Shown here: piece by piece, positions 26,401 to 38,670 of the stretch
Layout: every line of letters begins with the position of its first letter
Numbering within the stretch: the stretch's first letter is position 1
DNA from: Rhynochetos jubatus
Lineage: Eukaryota; Chordata; Aves; Eurypygiformes; Rhynochetidae
Length of the DNA stretch: 64,000 bases
Assembly (NCBI GenBank): GCA_027574665.1
Contig: CM050658.1
Coordinates: forward strand, 25,999,098-26,063,097
Direction of reading: 5' to 3'
Notes under the pieces: generated by a model
The model's database searches: none
What the model was told of the DNA's origin: nothing
Seen by the model: only the letters and a program-made list of their open reading frames with translations
Position numbers and translations under genes: made by a program

Positions 26401-27259
26401 CTTAGGTGTTACGATATGACATGCCTTTTCCAGAGCTGCTCCTATTCAGTAAATTCTTTATCTTTTTTTTTCTGGAAAATAGTAGATATTAAATCAGATA
26501 AAAGGTGAGACAGTATTTTTGTCTTTGTATTGGTTTATTAAATATAAATATTTTAATTCCATGAATAAAAGCTAGAATTGAGAATGACAGAATTGAGAAC
26601 AGCAGTCTCTGGACTAGAAATAAAATTTGTTTTAGGAAACAGGTTTGACTGTAAGGTAGAGCTAAGCCCATATTGATTATAGGAACTTGGCATTTTCAGG
26701 TTCCTACATGTAGTGGTACCGTCTCTTGGTGCTCCTTGACTGTCTACCCATTGTTTTGAAGTGCTGTAATTGTGTTTGAACCCCTCATTTACCTTCCTCC
26801 TTATTCCCTTTTTCTGTTCTTTGCCCTTCTGCTGAAAACATCCCGCTGTATAGTCCTAATTTAACTGTTGAGAATACAGATACAGTAAACTGCAGTACAA
26901 TATTCTGCATGTATTTTTTAAGTCTCTGCCTGCATATGCCTCCTCCCTTAATTCTTACAGAAAAATGTCATTATCTGTTAATTAACTAGTACACTTTTCA
27001 AGACAGCATCTTTGGAGTATTCTTCTATTATCTTTGTACAAAATGTCTCCTGTAACCTGTTCATTAGTGGTAGTTAATGCATTATTCCATGAAACTCAGC
27101 CAATAAAAAGGAAATCTGCATGTCATGATTGCTAATATCAACATAAAATTAATCAAGATTATTCATGTGAATGAGAAAAGGGACTATTTGACCTGTGTTG
27201 CTCCACAAGAAAGTGACAATCAGCTGTCAAATTTTAGTGTCTTCTTCCAGATGAGAGAA
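20460..27259. other. Unique AT-rich non-coding DNA
   Basis: No exon or interspersed repeat was recognised. An open frame of 151 codons at 22146-22601 has no domain signature and runs through a T-tract. A G/T simple stretch lies at 22703-22737 (GGGGTTTTTTT units), and a perfect 20-bp palindrome at 24732-24751 is listed separately. Confidence 0.5.
24732..24751. repeat. Perfect 20-bp palindrome
   Basis: GTGTTGTTCATGAACAACAC is identical to its own reverse complement, with no spacer. It could be a dimeric protein-binding site or chance. No repeat family is seen around it. Confidence 0.8.
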
Positions 27260-28080
27260 GGTATGTTCTCTAGAGCTGCATAGTATCTCCTTTTGGAGCT
27301 GAATGTCCAGTATTGCTTATTTAAAAAGGCCAATGCAGTATTAGGAATTATTAGGAAAGAAGTAGAAAACAGAGCAGAACTTCATTATGACACTGAATGA
27401 TTCCACAATGCGCTTGCTTGTTCAGTATTTGGGCCAATGATCTCCATGTCTCAAAAAAGACAGAGTAGAAATGGCGTAGATTCTAAAAAGGGCAGCGAGT
27501 ATGATGAAGGGTATGGAATGAATTCTGTGCAAGGAGGAACTAAATTGGCTAGGACTCTTCATCCTGGAAAAAAGGGAGCTTATTTTAGAATGCTATAAAA
27601 TCATAAGTGGCATGGAGAAATGAATAGGGAAGAAATGTTCACTGTCTCTTCTAAGAAAAGAACAAGAACAAATAAATGAAAGTAGCAAGAGCTGGCTCAA
27701 AGCAAACAAAAAACTATGGTTCATTGCATAAACTCCTTGCTGCAGGAAGCTGTAGACAATAAAAGTTGACATGGGCTTAAGGTATGATTGGAGAGTTTCA
27801 AAGAAAAGAAATCCACAAAGCATTCTCTTACAATAAAAACAAAGTCCACACAAAACCCACAAACAATGAAGCAAAGGGACAAAACCAAACAAACACTCCA
27901 AAGAAACTCCCAGCACTTTGGTTTTGGAAATCCACAAACTGTCAGAGACAGGGAGGATATTCTAGGCATGTGTGCTACGTACTTGCCATGTTCTGAAATT
28001 CTTGCATACTTCCAATTGACTTCTGTTGTTGTAGACAGGTTGGATGGACCTTTGTTGTCTCTTATACTCTAATGGTCTAC
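27260..28080 (+). mobile_element. Ancient CR1/L3-like LINE fragment
   Basis: The stretch keeps a faint but ordered likeness to the C-terminal RT region and 3' UTR of old CR1/L3-type LINEs. It has a decayed ILGIIRK-like segment near 27330-27350, an AAAAGGGCAGCGAGTATGAT block near 27490, a CTAGGACTCTTCATCCTGG block (the counterpart of LGLFSLE) near 27551-27569, and a tail resembling TTGGATGGACCTTTG near 28040. The likeness is far weaker than in the younger CR1 copies here, so it is probably a much older insertion. No continuous reading frame remains. The antisense open frame at 27593-27937 inside it is not a gene. The boundaries are approximate. Confidence 0.55.
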
Positions 28081-31000
28081 CAGCAGACTAGCAGAAGCAT
28101 GTTATTTTTTCCTTAGGTTTTATTTTAAAAAATCCCACTTTGTGATGCATCTGTGTGTATACATATCTAAAGATATCTAAAAAAACTGTCCATCACAGCC
28201 AAGTGTTACTTGCTGCAGTTCAATTTAAAGTAGTATGCCAGGATAAGAAGCTGGTTTCCTAAATTCTGCACTTGTAGCAGTGATAAAATTATTGCTACTC
28301 ATATGAAAATATGCGGAAATCTGTTTTGGGCTTTAGGGCATTTGTTTTAAGGCTTTATGGTTTAATTTTGTGTATGTATATTTTGGAGTAAAAACTGTCT
28401 GTACATGGCAAATACATTTTGAAGACTATGTATGTCTTCATGAATGGTTTCACCTGTTCAATTCCTGTCCACACACTTATATTGTTACTGTGAAAAAGAA
28501 AGTCTTGTCTTTCAGTTTCCTCCCTGAAAATTCATATAGGCATGTAGCAAGGAAACCCTAAACATATTTTGGATGTTTTCTTAAGGTAGATGCTTAGAAA
28601 ACCATTTTGGCAGTGCTGCAAATGTGCAGGTATGAGCAACACAATTCATGGCATTGAAACCGACCTCTTTGCAGAGCTCCAGTGCAAGGACTATTTATCA
28701 GGTAGGCAGCCCAGCAGATTGTGCAGCAGACACAATCTCCCAGTCGCCTTCTAGTGATAATGAAAGGGCATGAAGGCGTTGTATCCTTTTGCCCATGAAA
28801 AGCATTAGGATCCTCCATAATTTATTGAAACAGTTTATGTAAATAATCATTGCAAATTTTAAAAAAAGAACAGTATTTCATTATAGTTTAAGATGAAAAT
28901 TTGCCAGTGGGTGTTTGCTTTTGTATTTAAGTTATTTATTAGATTCCCACTAAGTGTCTTGAGTTATGCACATAAAAATCATCTTTGCTATAAAAAGGAC
29001 CAACTGATTACTTCCCAAGAGCCTTTTTCATCACACAAAGCAAAAAAAATAAAGTAAAAGAAATTCATGTATACTGCACGTCTGTGACATTGTGTAACTT
29101 AAATTTCTCCTGCTACGTGACATTTACTTACCCAGAGTGTATTTCAGAATGGTTTGTCATTGTGGTGACTTCTTTTTTTTTTTTTTAATAAACATGAGTG
29201 TGCTAAATGCAAACAACTAATGTGACATTATTGCTGAAATTTACACACGTAAAGTCAAATTCAGAATAATTACTCCTGCAACTATCATAACTTGTCCCCT
29301 TTCTTTTCTGAGGTGTTATATATTCTGTTACATAAGCACTTGTGTATTGTTAGACACACTTGTTTCTCTGATTTGACCACTGCCTTTCTCACATATTTTT
29401 GGATTTTGCTAAGTTTGTAATTGTGTTATAATTTCCTCAGCAGTACTTTAATGTCAGTGAAATAACTACAGTGAGAAACCAATTCTCTTCAGCCTGAAAT
29501 CTCTTGCTTTCCTCCAAGATTATTTTAACCTGAATGGGAAAAGTGTCAGGGACTGAAATTGTGCAGGAGTCCCAGCTAAGGGAGGGCCAGTCGTCAGACC
29601 TTCAGTGCAAAACCAGCAAAATGAAGCAATTTTGGGTTTTTAGCCCAAGGCCATGTTTTGATTTGACATAGTTCACCTTTATGTAATTATAAAATATCTC
29701 TGCTGTAGGTATTCTGCAGCTCCACAGTGTTAAGCTGTTGCAGCATATTCCAGTAATGGGTTTTCAGTTGGCACAGCGACATTATTTTTGTAGGCGAGAT
29801 TGATTAACAAAACATGCAAATGCTTTAGAGTTAATTTAGTTGAATCTAAATGAACAGTTACATCAGATTACCTGTGTTGGCAGGAGGATATGAATCTTTT
29901 CCTGAGAAAAGCTCTATAAAAAATATTTTCAGCTAGTGTTACTACAAAATTTTGGAAATAACAGTTTGAGTCTATACTTAGATTGCTTGAGAGAAAACTG
30001 CAGGTTTGGAAAGATAAGTATCAGTGTATCCAAGAATTTTTCTCAGAACAATGTGAATATTTGGAAATAGGATATAACCAGTACAAAGTAAGTGACTGAA
30101 GGAGGAGCAGCTTTTGTTTATGTTTTGTGTAACGTGTTTTTACTTACTTGGCTACAGTGAAACCAAAAATGCATTAAATGTGAGAAGCATGGTGTATTTG
30201 CACCCTTGGAGGCTTTCCTTGCTTTATTTCATAAATGAATGTCCTGTCCTTCTAATTGGAAAAGAACACAGTGTGGCTCTGTAACAAGAATGTCATTTTA
30301 AGGGCAGGTCCTACAAGAGAAGAAGTTCTTTAGTGCTATTGTTAGCAAGCCTTTTAGCCAGCAGCAGAGGGCAGGATTGTCAGGCAGTCAGCAAGTGTCT
30401 GCAGGTGAATTGTTATAGTGGATACCCATGAACCTGGCATCATTTGTATAGTTCAGCCTTATACCCTGCAGTATTTAGCCTGGTCTTCACCTTCATTTCC
30501 ACAGGCTTCCCTGAAGGTCAGCTGGTAAAGAAATGTTTTGGCTTCCTGTTTTTTTCATTGCACTGTGTTTTTGTGTCCATCCATGTCATATGTCATCCCC
30601 TCCCCCCTTAATATCTATAGATATTGTAGCTTTATGTATATGCACTTGAAGTCAAGGCTTGTTCAATTAATCAAATGTTTTGCTAATCGGCCTGGTATTC
30701 AGTCTGTCTGAGAGCTAGCCAAAACTTGTATAAAGCTCCTTGTTTCACAGTTTGTATTTGGAGATATCTGTGTACGCAGATTTGTAAAAAAATAATCTAG
30801 GGCATGGTGAATAATCCTCTATAATGCATTTCACATATGTCAAACACAAACTAAAGAAGCTTTAGCAAGCATCCTCTAAGTAAATTCATTCTTGAGCTAA
30901 GACATTTTATCCAGAGAGTGATTTTCTTTTAATAATTTACAGAAGTAATTTGAAGGTTCTTTCACCTTAATGACTTCTGTTCATGGCACAAAGCTCCAGC

Positions 31001-31378
31001 ATCATCAGCATTCTAAATTCTAAACCTGCTGTCTGCTGAGGAGCTGTCAGGTACTTTAACTCTTGTCAATTTAGCAGAGTTCTGTTGTAAGAGAAGCTGC
31101 CTTCTTCATAAGAAGGTTCAGACTGTGCCTTGACACTTAATCTAAATACTGCAGCTACAGGGATTTTCCTGGAGGTAATTTTGGGTGATTATTAGTTGAT
31201 TAAAGTAGTTTTCTGTGTCCATTTCAATCATGAAATGACCTTATATGTGTTGGAGTCAGAGTTTGTCGTGCTGATGGATATTAGTGCACAACTGAGTGTT
31301 TTCCACATAAATTGGAAAGAACAGTTTGTAATCAGCTTTTACAAGCTGTAACAAGATCCCTCAGCATAGCTCTGCAAA
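28081..31378. other. Unique AT-rich non-coding DNA
   Basis: Nothing recognisable as a gene or interspersed repeat. A T14 run lies at 29173-29186. Open frames are short and on both strands. Confidence 0.55.
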
Positions 31379-32050
31379 CACAGAATTGCAGAATTGTAGA
31401 ATGTGTTGGAAGGGACCTTAAAGACCATCTAGTTCCAACTCCCCTGCTATGGACAGGGGCACTTTCTACTAGACCAGGTTCCTCAAATCCTTCTCCAACC
31501 TGGCCTTGAACATTTCCAGGGATGGGGCATCCACAGCTTCTCTGGACAACCTGTCCCAGTTCCTCATCACCCTCTCCATGAAGAACTTCTTCCTGATATC
31601 CAATCTAAATCTCCCCACTTTCAATTTAAACCCATTACCCCTTGTCCTGTCATTACAGGCCCTTGTAAAAAGACACCCCCCCATCTTTCTTGTAGGCCCC
31701 TTCAGATACTGGCAGGTGCTATAAGGGCTCCCCGGAGCCTTCTCTTCTCCAGGCTGAACAAGCCCAAATCTCCCATCCTGTCCCCATAGCACAGGTGCTC
31801 CAGCTCTCTGAGCATCTTCGTGGCCTCCTCTGGACTTGCTCCTACCAGCCAATATCCTTCTTATGTTGAAGGCCCCAGAGCTGGATGCAGTACTCCAGGT
31901 GGGGTCTCACAAGAGCCAAGTAGAGGGGCAGAATCACCTCCCTCGACCTGCTGCTGGTCTCACTTCTTTTGATACAACCTAGGATATTGTTGGTTTTCTG
32001 GCCTGCAGGTGCACATTGGTGGCTCATGGTGAGCTTATCATGTACATCCG
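31379..32050 (-). mobile_element. CR1 LINE fragment, 5'-truncated
   Basis: This is a minus-strand CR1. The plus strand begins CAGAATTGCAGAATTGTAGAAT, the reverse complement of the octameric CR1 3' end, followed by GGAAGGGACCTTAAAGACC. Minus-strand frames read [20 protein letters not shown] within 31469-31852 and [20 protein letters not shown] within 31842-32069, the conserved C-terminal part of CR1 ORF2, in two different frames. Truncation lies near 32050, just upstream of the SHQCAPAGQKTNNILGCI segment. Because the two conserved blocks are in different frames, the copy carries at least one frameshift and is dead. Confidence 0.92.
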
Positions 32051-35000
32051 ATGCAGTAGCACTAGGCATCTAAAAGTGAAGTACCCTTTTCTCCTTCTGA
32101 TTTTATAAGGTAGACTGCCATGTGTGTCAAATCTGTTGTGTGTGACAATAGAGACAGGCATTCTCTGATAATGAAATTTTAAACATGTAAAAAATGTGAT
32201 ATGACTGTGATATTCATCATATTAACAATAAAGAGAAGAGCTGATTGTAGCAAATACTAAATTATTTTGAATTTGCTGTACTGAAATCAGAAGTACATTT
32301 TATTTCTAAACGTGTAATCACAGCAACAGCGAGTTCCTCTGCCACGCTCCAAGTACATTGTTCTTGGATTTGTAGTGAAAGACTGGTGTGACTGTTGGTT
32401 TTCTGCCTCTTCTTGCTGTAAGTTCTTACACTAGATTATCTGTATGGTTTGTCAGGAAAGGTCACCCTGAATTTGCATGTCCTTTCTGAAAATACAATCT
32501 ATTTCTTTGGGCTCAAAATAGATATTTTACTCTTAATACAAAACTAGAAAAAGAGTTTACTAGTTTTGTATGAGTGCAGAAAGGTGCATTCAAGTTTGGA
32601 AGTAAATAAAAATTAAATTTTTGTCCTCCCTGTTTTTTTGTAAAATTAGTAACATTATGATGAAGTAATTATTTTAAATAAAAGAAGAATCTCATTTGCA
32701 AATCATGTATGAAAATTGTTTTTAAATTTCAGGACTTAGCACAGAGTAGGAATTCTAATTTCCAGGTGTTTCTCTTCAGGTTTCTTTTATGAGCAGTTAC
32801 TGTTAATTTAAAATCTGGAAAAGTGACTCTGTGCTAGTCACATTTCCATCTACATTAACTTTGTCAACACATTTACCTGCCAGTTCTTGTTTAGCTAGGT
32901 TTATTGAGTTTCATGTAGTTTGATGTGGTTTAACTAACGCATAATTCACAAGTATGCCTTCTTTTAATCTTGGAAAGCTGATAATTGGAAGGGCATGTCA
33001 GAAAGGATTTCTTTTGTATATCATCACGTGGATCTACAACTGGCAAAAATGTGAAAAGAGGAGCCTGCTGGGGCTGTGTTGTGTCACTAGAAGGAGATCT
33101 GATATAGGAGAGGGTCATGTTTGTGAATCCCTGCTTGAGGGAGGAGAGCCAGTAGGGCTTCCTGAGGTCGTCTGTCTGGTATGTTGACTTGGGCTCCTGT
33201 GCATATCCTGTCCCATGGTATAGGAAAGGAGATTTCTGGAAAACCATTGCTGGTTACTGCCTCCTCCTGGAATTTCCCATTTCCTGGGTCTTCTAGGTTG
33301 CAGTGTATATTTTGTGTTTTCACAGTTGTATGAAAATTCTGATTTACAGTGTATAGGATCAGGAAAGGTAACCATCTGTACTATCGATGCTGGCATTCTT
33401 CAGGGAAGCCTTGGGTTTTATTTTTTTTTAATAGATCAACATTAACACAGCATTTATATGCCCCTATTTTTACAATTTCTTGGTTTTAACTTTCTTTAAA
33501 TAACTGTTCAGCATTGTTTCTTCAGGTTTTTGTAAGTTCCTGGTACCTGCCTGGAAAACTCCAGAGATACCTGATTAAGATTCTGCTTATCATATAAGGA
33601 TACAAAATAAAACCATTTAGTTCTTGTACTGTTCTTGTTAGGTAGTGCAGAACTCTTTATTTTTACATAATTTAAAAAGTTATGTTCATTCTGTCTTTTT
33701 ATGTTTTTCTCTCTCTTCTCTGTACATTTTGTCATTTGTGCTGTCTGTAGCTCTTAAGAATTTTTACCCTGAAGTTTCTGTGGGAGTGAATGGCAGGAAA
33801 GGTGACTTAGGTTTTTATAGTAGTGGCAGCTGAATATTAGATATTAAGTAAATTTTGCTTTTCCATTTTAATATTTTCCACTTTATATGTTTACAAATGA
33901 AATTTGCCAGTTTTGATAGAGGGAAAGGCTGAAACTCCTTTGCTGAAAATCTAAAACCTGCAGATTTTAGATTTAAATCTCTTGATATGCTTCTGAGCTA
34001 TTATCCAGATAATAAAGTTGATAGGGGGAGGGAGATTCTTAAGAGGATATAAAGCCTTTCATCAGACCTTTATAATTTCTGTTAGATTTTGGTACATTGC
34101 ATAGTAAAAGCTGACAAACCAGATTCATGCTGTTCATGAAGGCTCTCTATATTTTTATGTGGTATTGTCCTCCAGCTTGTATTGTGGACTTGAATCTTCT
34201 ACTGACTAAAACATGTAATAGCTGTTTCTTGTTCAGTGAATATTAGGGAAAATTCAGATTTCTGGATGCATTGATTTATAGATATTTGCACAGTGAATTT
34301 CCAAAGATTTATTTCCTTTAAAGGAGAGTTAAATATTTTGCCCTTTCTGAAGTTAAGGTATTGCAATGATAGCTACCTTAGAAATTTTTTTTCTTTTGTA
34401 TATACATTACAATTCATTAAATGAATGCTGTTTATATATGAAGAAAGCAAATATTCCCTGGTAAATATGGGCTGCCTTTATTGGCAAATGGTGATGAAGA
34501 CATATATATATATATATAGATATATTTTGTGGGAGACTGATCCAAGGAGGTGCCTTTGAAGCAGCTGTACCTGACATCTGTGCTAGTTCTGCTTCATGCC
34601 AGCTTTGGGGTCACTGACCACTGAAGGATGCCATAGTCACTCTGAATCTTTGAAATCATGATTATTTGAAATATATTAGGAAGAGGAAGAGAAGGGTCAA
34701 ATGGAAAACTGCATCAGTTTCTGCAGCTCGGTTCTTAAAATAAGATAAATGAAGCATGAGGTCATGCTTGCGGGAGTATTTTTTTCTGCTCCTCTCTTCT
34801 GGTGGTGTTGATTTCCCTTCAGAGCGGTAATTTGTGGCTTTTGCATGACCATGCTTTGCAGCTTCATGTGGAGAAGGGAACTGGATACAGCCTTCTGCTC
34901 AGACATAAAGGGATTTCAAAATTGCCTTGAAAATTCAACCCAATTTAATAACTGATTGCATTGGCTAGATAATAGTGAAGCTGTTTTAATAAACTGGCTT

Positions 35001-36665
35001 TTCTTTTACACCCCCCTGGCTCCCTTTTATCATTAAGGGTAAAGAGAGTAGGTACTATTCGGTTGGTCTGGAATGGTTACGGTTGTAACATAGCACAGTT
35101 AGCTCCTCAGTTTGTTCGCAAAGTAAGGCAGCATTATGCTTGGAGATATGCTTTACCTACCTGTATCACTCAAGTGGTGTGTGAGTAAAGAGGGATGTAA
35201 TTGATTTAACAAGGGTACACTTTCAAATATAGCTATATATTTTCCATTAACAATAAATAAATGGGAAAAGGATTTAATTTAATTTCATACTGTATCATTC
35301 TCTTTAGCATTTTAAGCTTACTTGAAGGTGTTCTTTATTTCTGAGTGTGCAGTTTTTTGCAGCAAAACAATCTATTGGGAAGTTATTAAATTCAGACTTA
35401 CCTCTAGGAAACAGAGATGTTTGAGACTTTATTTTAAAATAAAACTTGTTTTTTCGCCAAGATGTTAAAAGGTTTGATGTGATTCACTTTTATTTACTAG
35501 ACTTATATTTAGATGTTCCCATTGTTGGCATTCTGAAGCTATAGTAGTTTATCAAAAAAGTCTGTCTTGGTGTTCTCAACACAAGATAATCTTCCCAACT
35601 GCCCTCCAGACTTGCCAATATGCGTGTGGTTTAAAATTTTTCCCATGCAGGATATCTGCTGCTATTGATATTTTGTAAGACAGAAAGTTTGAGTTGTTGG
35701 CCAGAGAAAATGAGTAACATGCTATTCTTGCAAGCTGTTGTTGTGACCACCTTGCTATACTCCCCCCTGCCTCCCAAGCCCTGAAGAAGGAATTACAAAG
35801 TTTAATCCTTCAAAGGATGGTCTTCCTTCTTGGATATATTACATTTACCGTGTTAGAATTTAATTAGTTTATTTTTGTGTGTATGTAATATTAGAGCAGT
35901 TACCATGAACATGATACTGGTCTACTCTCTTGCAGAGATTCAGTGGTGCTTGTCCAGTAAACTGATGGGATTTTCTTATTCATTTTTTTGAAAAGACAAA
36001 AGCCCTAGAACCCCCCAACCAAACTCCAAATACACTGATTATTCTTATTTCTTTATGTATACTGCTTTCATTTCTAGATCTCAGAGAATTCATGAATAAT
36101 TTGGCTTTTTTTCTTTACTCATTGTTGCAACTGATAATGTGTAAAACAGGATGACACCATGGATATTAATTTTTTTTTATCATATATCTGTGAAGAGAGA
36201 GTAACTATTTCTTCCTTGCTCCTCTGCTTTTCTAATTATGGAGATATTTTCAAAAACCAATAGCTGGCTTCTTTTGCTCAACCTAGAGGGTTGTTATACA
36301 TGTTGGCCCTTTTAATGCTGTACCCAGTGCTTTATATAAAGTGAACAGACCATGTAAGTCAGCTGTTCAGACTGAACCATTTTTCTTTTTAAGAAAACAA
36401 GTGTGAAGTGCTAGTGGAAAATAAGCTAAATTAAATATTTTCAGTGAATGCTACTTCCTTAGTTCATTTAATCTGAAGAAAATTAATATTTTAGACCATC
36501 CAGGGATGCTTGTACATCACACAGCTCATCAGAGTTGTCCAGAGAAATTCAAGATCAAATACCTGTAAGAGCCTGCTTTACAGGTTTAAGTTGAGCCTCA
36601 CTTTTATTGGATTCACAATTCACTAGGTTGATGAGGAGTGGCTGATTTATTCATGTGCTTCAATA

Positions 36666-36709
36666 TGTTCCTCTGTCAGATTTCCTCTGCACTTGCTGAC
36701 AGAGGAACA
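36666..36709. repeat. Inverted repeat, 14-bp perfect arms, 16-base loop
   Basis: The left arm TGTTCCTCTGTCAG (36666-36679) is the exact reverse complement of the right arm CTGACAGAGGAACA (36696-36709). The pairing does not continue cleanly beyond the arms, so it is shorter than a typical microRNA precursor. No repeat family was recognised around it. Confidence 0.8.
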
Positions 36710-37151
36710 ACATGTGCAGGTTAAGCCCAATGCAACTTCAGTTCATAGAATTTACAGCATAGGTGCTGCATGGCTGATGCATTAAGGCATCTGTATTATC
36801 CTACATGTATGTTAATTGTACACCAGACTCTTACAAATTAACTCCTGTGAAAATGCACTTAATTTATTTTTGCATAGCTTTACTTCTCAGATTCAGAATG
36901 TAAAATAATTTTTTTTTTTTTTTTAATGCATTGGAAATTCCATTGGAAGTCTTAGGTAAACCAAAACCCAAACCATCTTTAGTTTCCAAAATCTTTATCT
37001 TTCATGTTAACCGTATTTACAGCGTTAAAACTTCTGGGCAAGTATACACTAAACAAGGTTATGGCCTAGAAAATCTAACAGTATGCACACAAAAAAAAAG
37101 TGTTGGAATTTAAAACAATAAGCCAATAACTCAGCTGTCAATCTAAATTTA

Positions 37152-37197
37152 ACCATAATCCCTGATTCACCCTTACCATAATCCCTGATTCACCCTT
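37152..37197. repeat. Perfect 23-bp tandem duplication
   Basis: Two identical copies of a 23-base unit (beginning ACCATAATCCCTG and ending CACCCTT) lie head to tail at 37152-37174 and 37175-37197. Identity between the copies suggests a recent replication-slippage event or an active length polymorphism. Confidence 0.9.
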
Positions 37198-38429
37198 TCA
37201 TGTCCTTTTGTATAGTTCAAACATGGTGCTTCCCACACAGAACACTGTAATGCACAATGGAGAAGAGGGAATTCACCATGGCTGATGTGCAGCAGCCCAC
37301 TGTACCTGTCACTCACTTTTTGCATTGATTTTCTTTTTTTGTTCATTCTTTCTCCTGTTTTTCATCCCATCCTGCTGCTGGAGTTGTCATGCTGAGACTT
37401 TATGCTTTCCAATACCTTTATCACTGCTGAATGCCTGTGTATAATTTTTGTACCCAGCTGTGGTGAAAGCATGTCCTATTAAGATACAGAAGAAAGGTGA
37501 GGCTTTCTTGCTGGGGCAAACTCTTGGAAAAACAAACATTATACAAAAAGAAATACCTTTTTGCAGTCATTAACAACATTTTAGGTGTGTGGGGGGGTTT
37601 TGTGCTGTGGCTTTTTAAATTTTTTTTTTATTTGATCTTCACTGTTAAATTTATCTTCCTTTGGGAATCTGTTTCGGTGTCACAGTCTGAAATTAAATGT
37701 AAGAGTTGGGAGAGATTTTACTTCCATACACTCTGCAAATGAGTTCTTGTTTTCCAAATTCTTCACAAAAATATAACAGGGAAATATGAAGGATTTTTTG
37801 ATAGATCATGTATATCTGTTGAGTGAATAAACACCAAGATTAAAGGGAGGTAAGTCTGTTGTGCAAATCTTAAGAATGAATGTACTGTTCTAATAATATG
37901 TCAGGAAGCATTTGTAGAACCATATGTATTTGAGATATAGCCCATAATACAGCCTGGTTCTAGTGATCTCTGACAGAAGTATGAAGAAAGGAGACTTAAG
38001 TGATCCTGAGCTGGAACAGAAATAGAAGAAAAAGCACTTACATTGTAATGTGAAGAATTCCCTCAAATACATTTTCCATCCCTGGAGAAGGGCAATATAC
38101 TCTTAGCGGATGCCAAAAAAATGTTTCAAACTTGACTCTGGTTTAGCCTTTCATCTTAGAATGATATTCTTTCAGGCAGTACCATTTATTTAGCATGGTA
38201 ATTACACATTCAGCTTGCGATCTAGTCTAACATTCATATTCTTTAAAACTTCAGCCTAACTAGCTTTTCCCCGTCTCATGTTCATGTGGGTCTTGATTTC
38301 CACTCCTGTCTTATGGGATCTTCTTAACAGGGCTTTTCTCCACCTTGTCAATTTAGTTTTTAATTTAATCTTTACCTCTCATGTGCTTTCCATCCCTTTG
38401 TGCTTGATGGAGTCTACCAGTTTAAAAAG

Positions 38430-38670
38430 TATATACTGCATTCTATCATCCACTTATTAATGGCACTGGTGAATAATATTGGACAGTGAACACATCCCAG
38501 CAGAGCCTGCCCATACATCTTTCTCCTCTTGAGAAATCATTGACAGTTACAAGTTGGTCACTATTTTTTCATAACTTTTGTATTAATCTCATAGATGTTT
38601 AATTTCAAGTATTTATTTCAAAATTTACTTAAAAAAAAAGATAATGGTGTCAAATGACAAAGTCAAGAGT
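38430..38670 (-). mobile_element. Ancient CR1/L3-like RT fragment
   Basis: On the plus strand this resembles the reverse complement of the RT region of old CR1-type LINEs, in matching order: a CATCCACTTATTAATGG block near 38448, AATAATATTGGACAG near 38472, CATTGACAGTTACAAGTTGG near 38538, and ATGGTGTCAAATGAC with AAGTCAAGAG near 38644-38669. The last is the counterpart of the AFDTVS-like coding block. The similarity is patchy and no frame survives. The assignment rests on the order of several short matches recalled from the family and could be wrong. It may extend leftward to about 38255. Confidence 0.4.

Larger units (their letters stand above)
32051..38429. other. Unique AT-rich non-coding DNA
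   Basis: No exon or clear interspersed repeat was recognised. A short AT dinucleotide run lies at about 34502-34518 and T16 at 36909-36924. The hairpin at 36666-36709 and the 23-bp duplication at 37152-37197 are listed separately. The last part, from about 38255, may be a poorly preserved extension of the ancient LINE fragment that follows. Confidence 0.5.
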
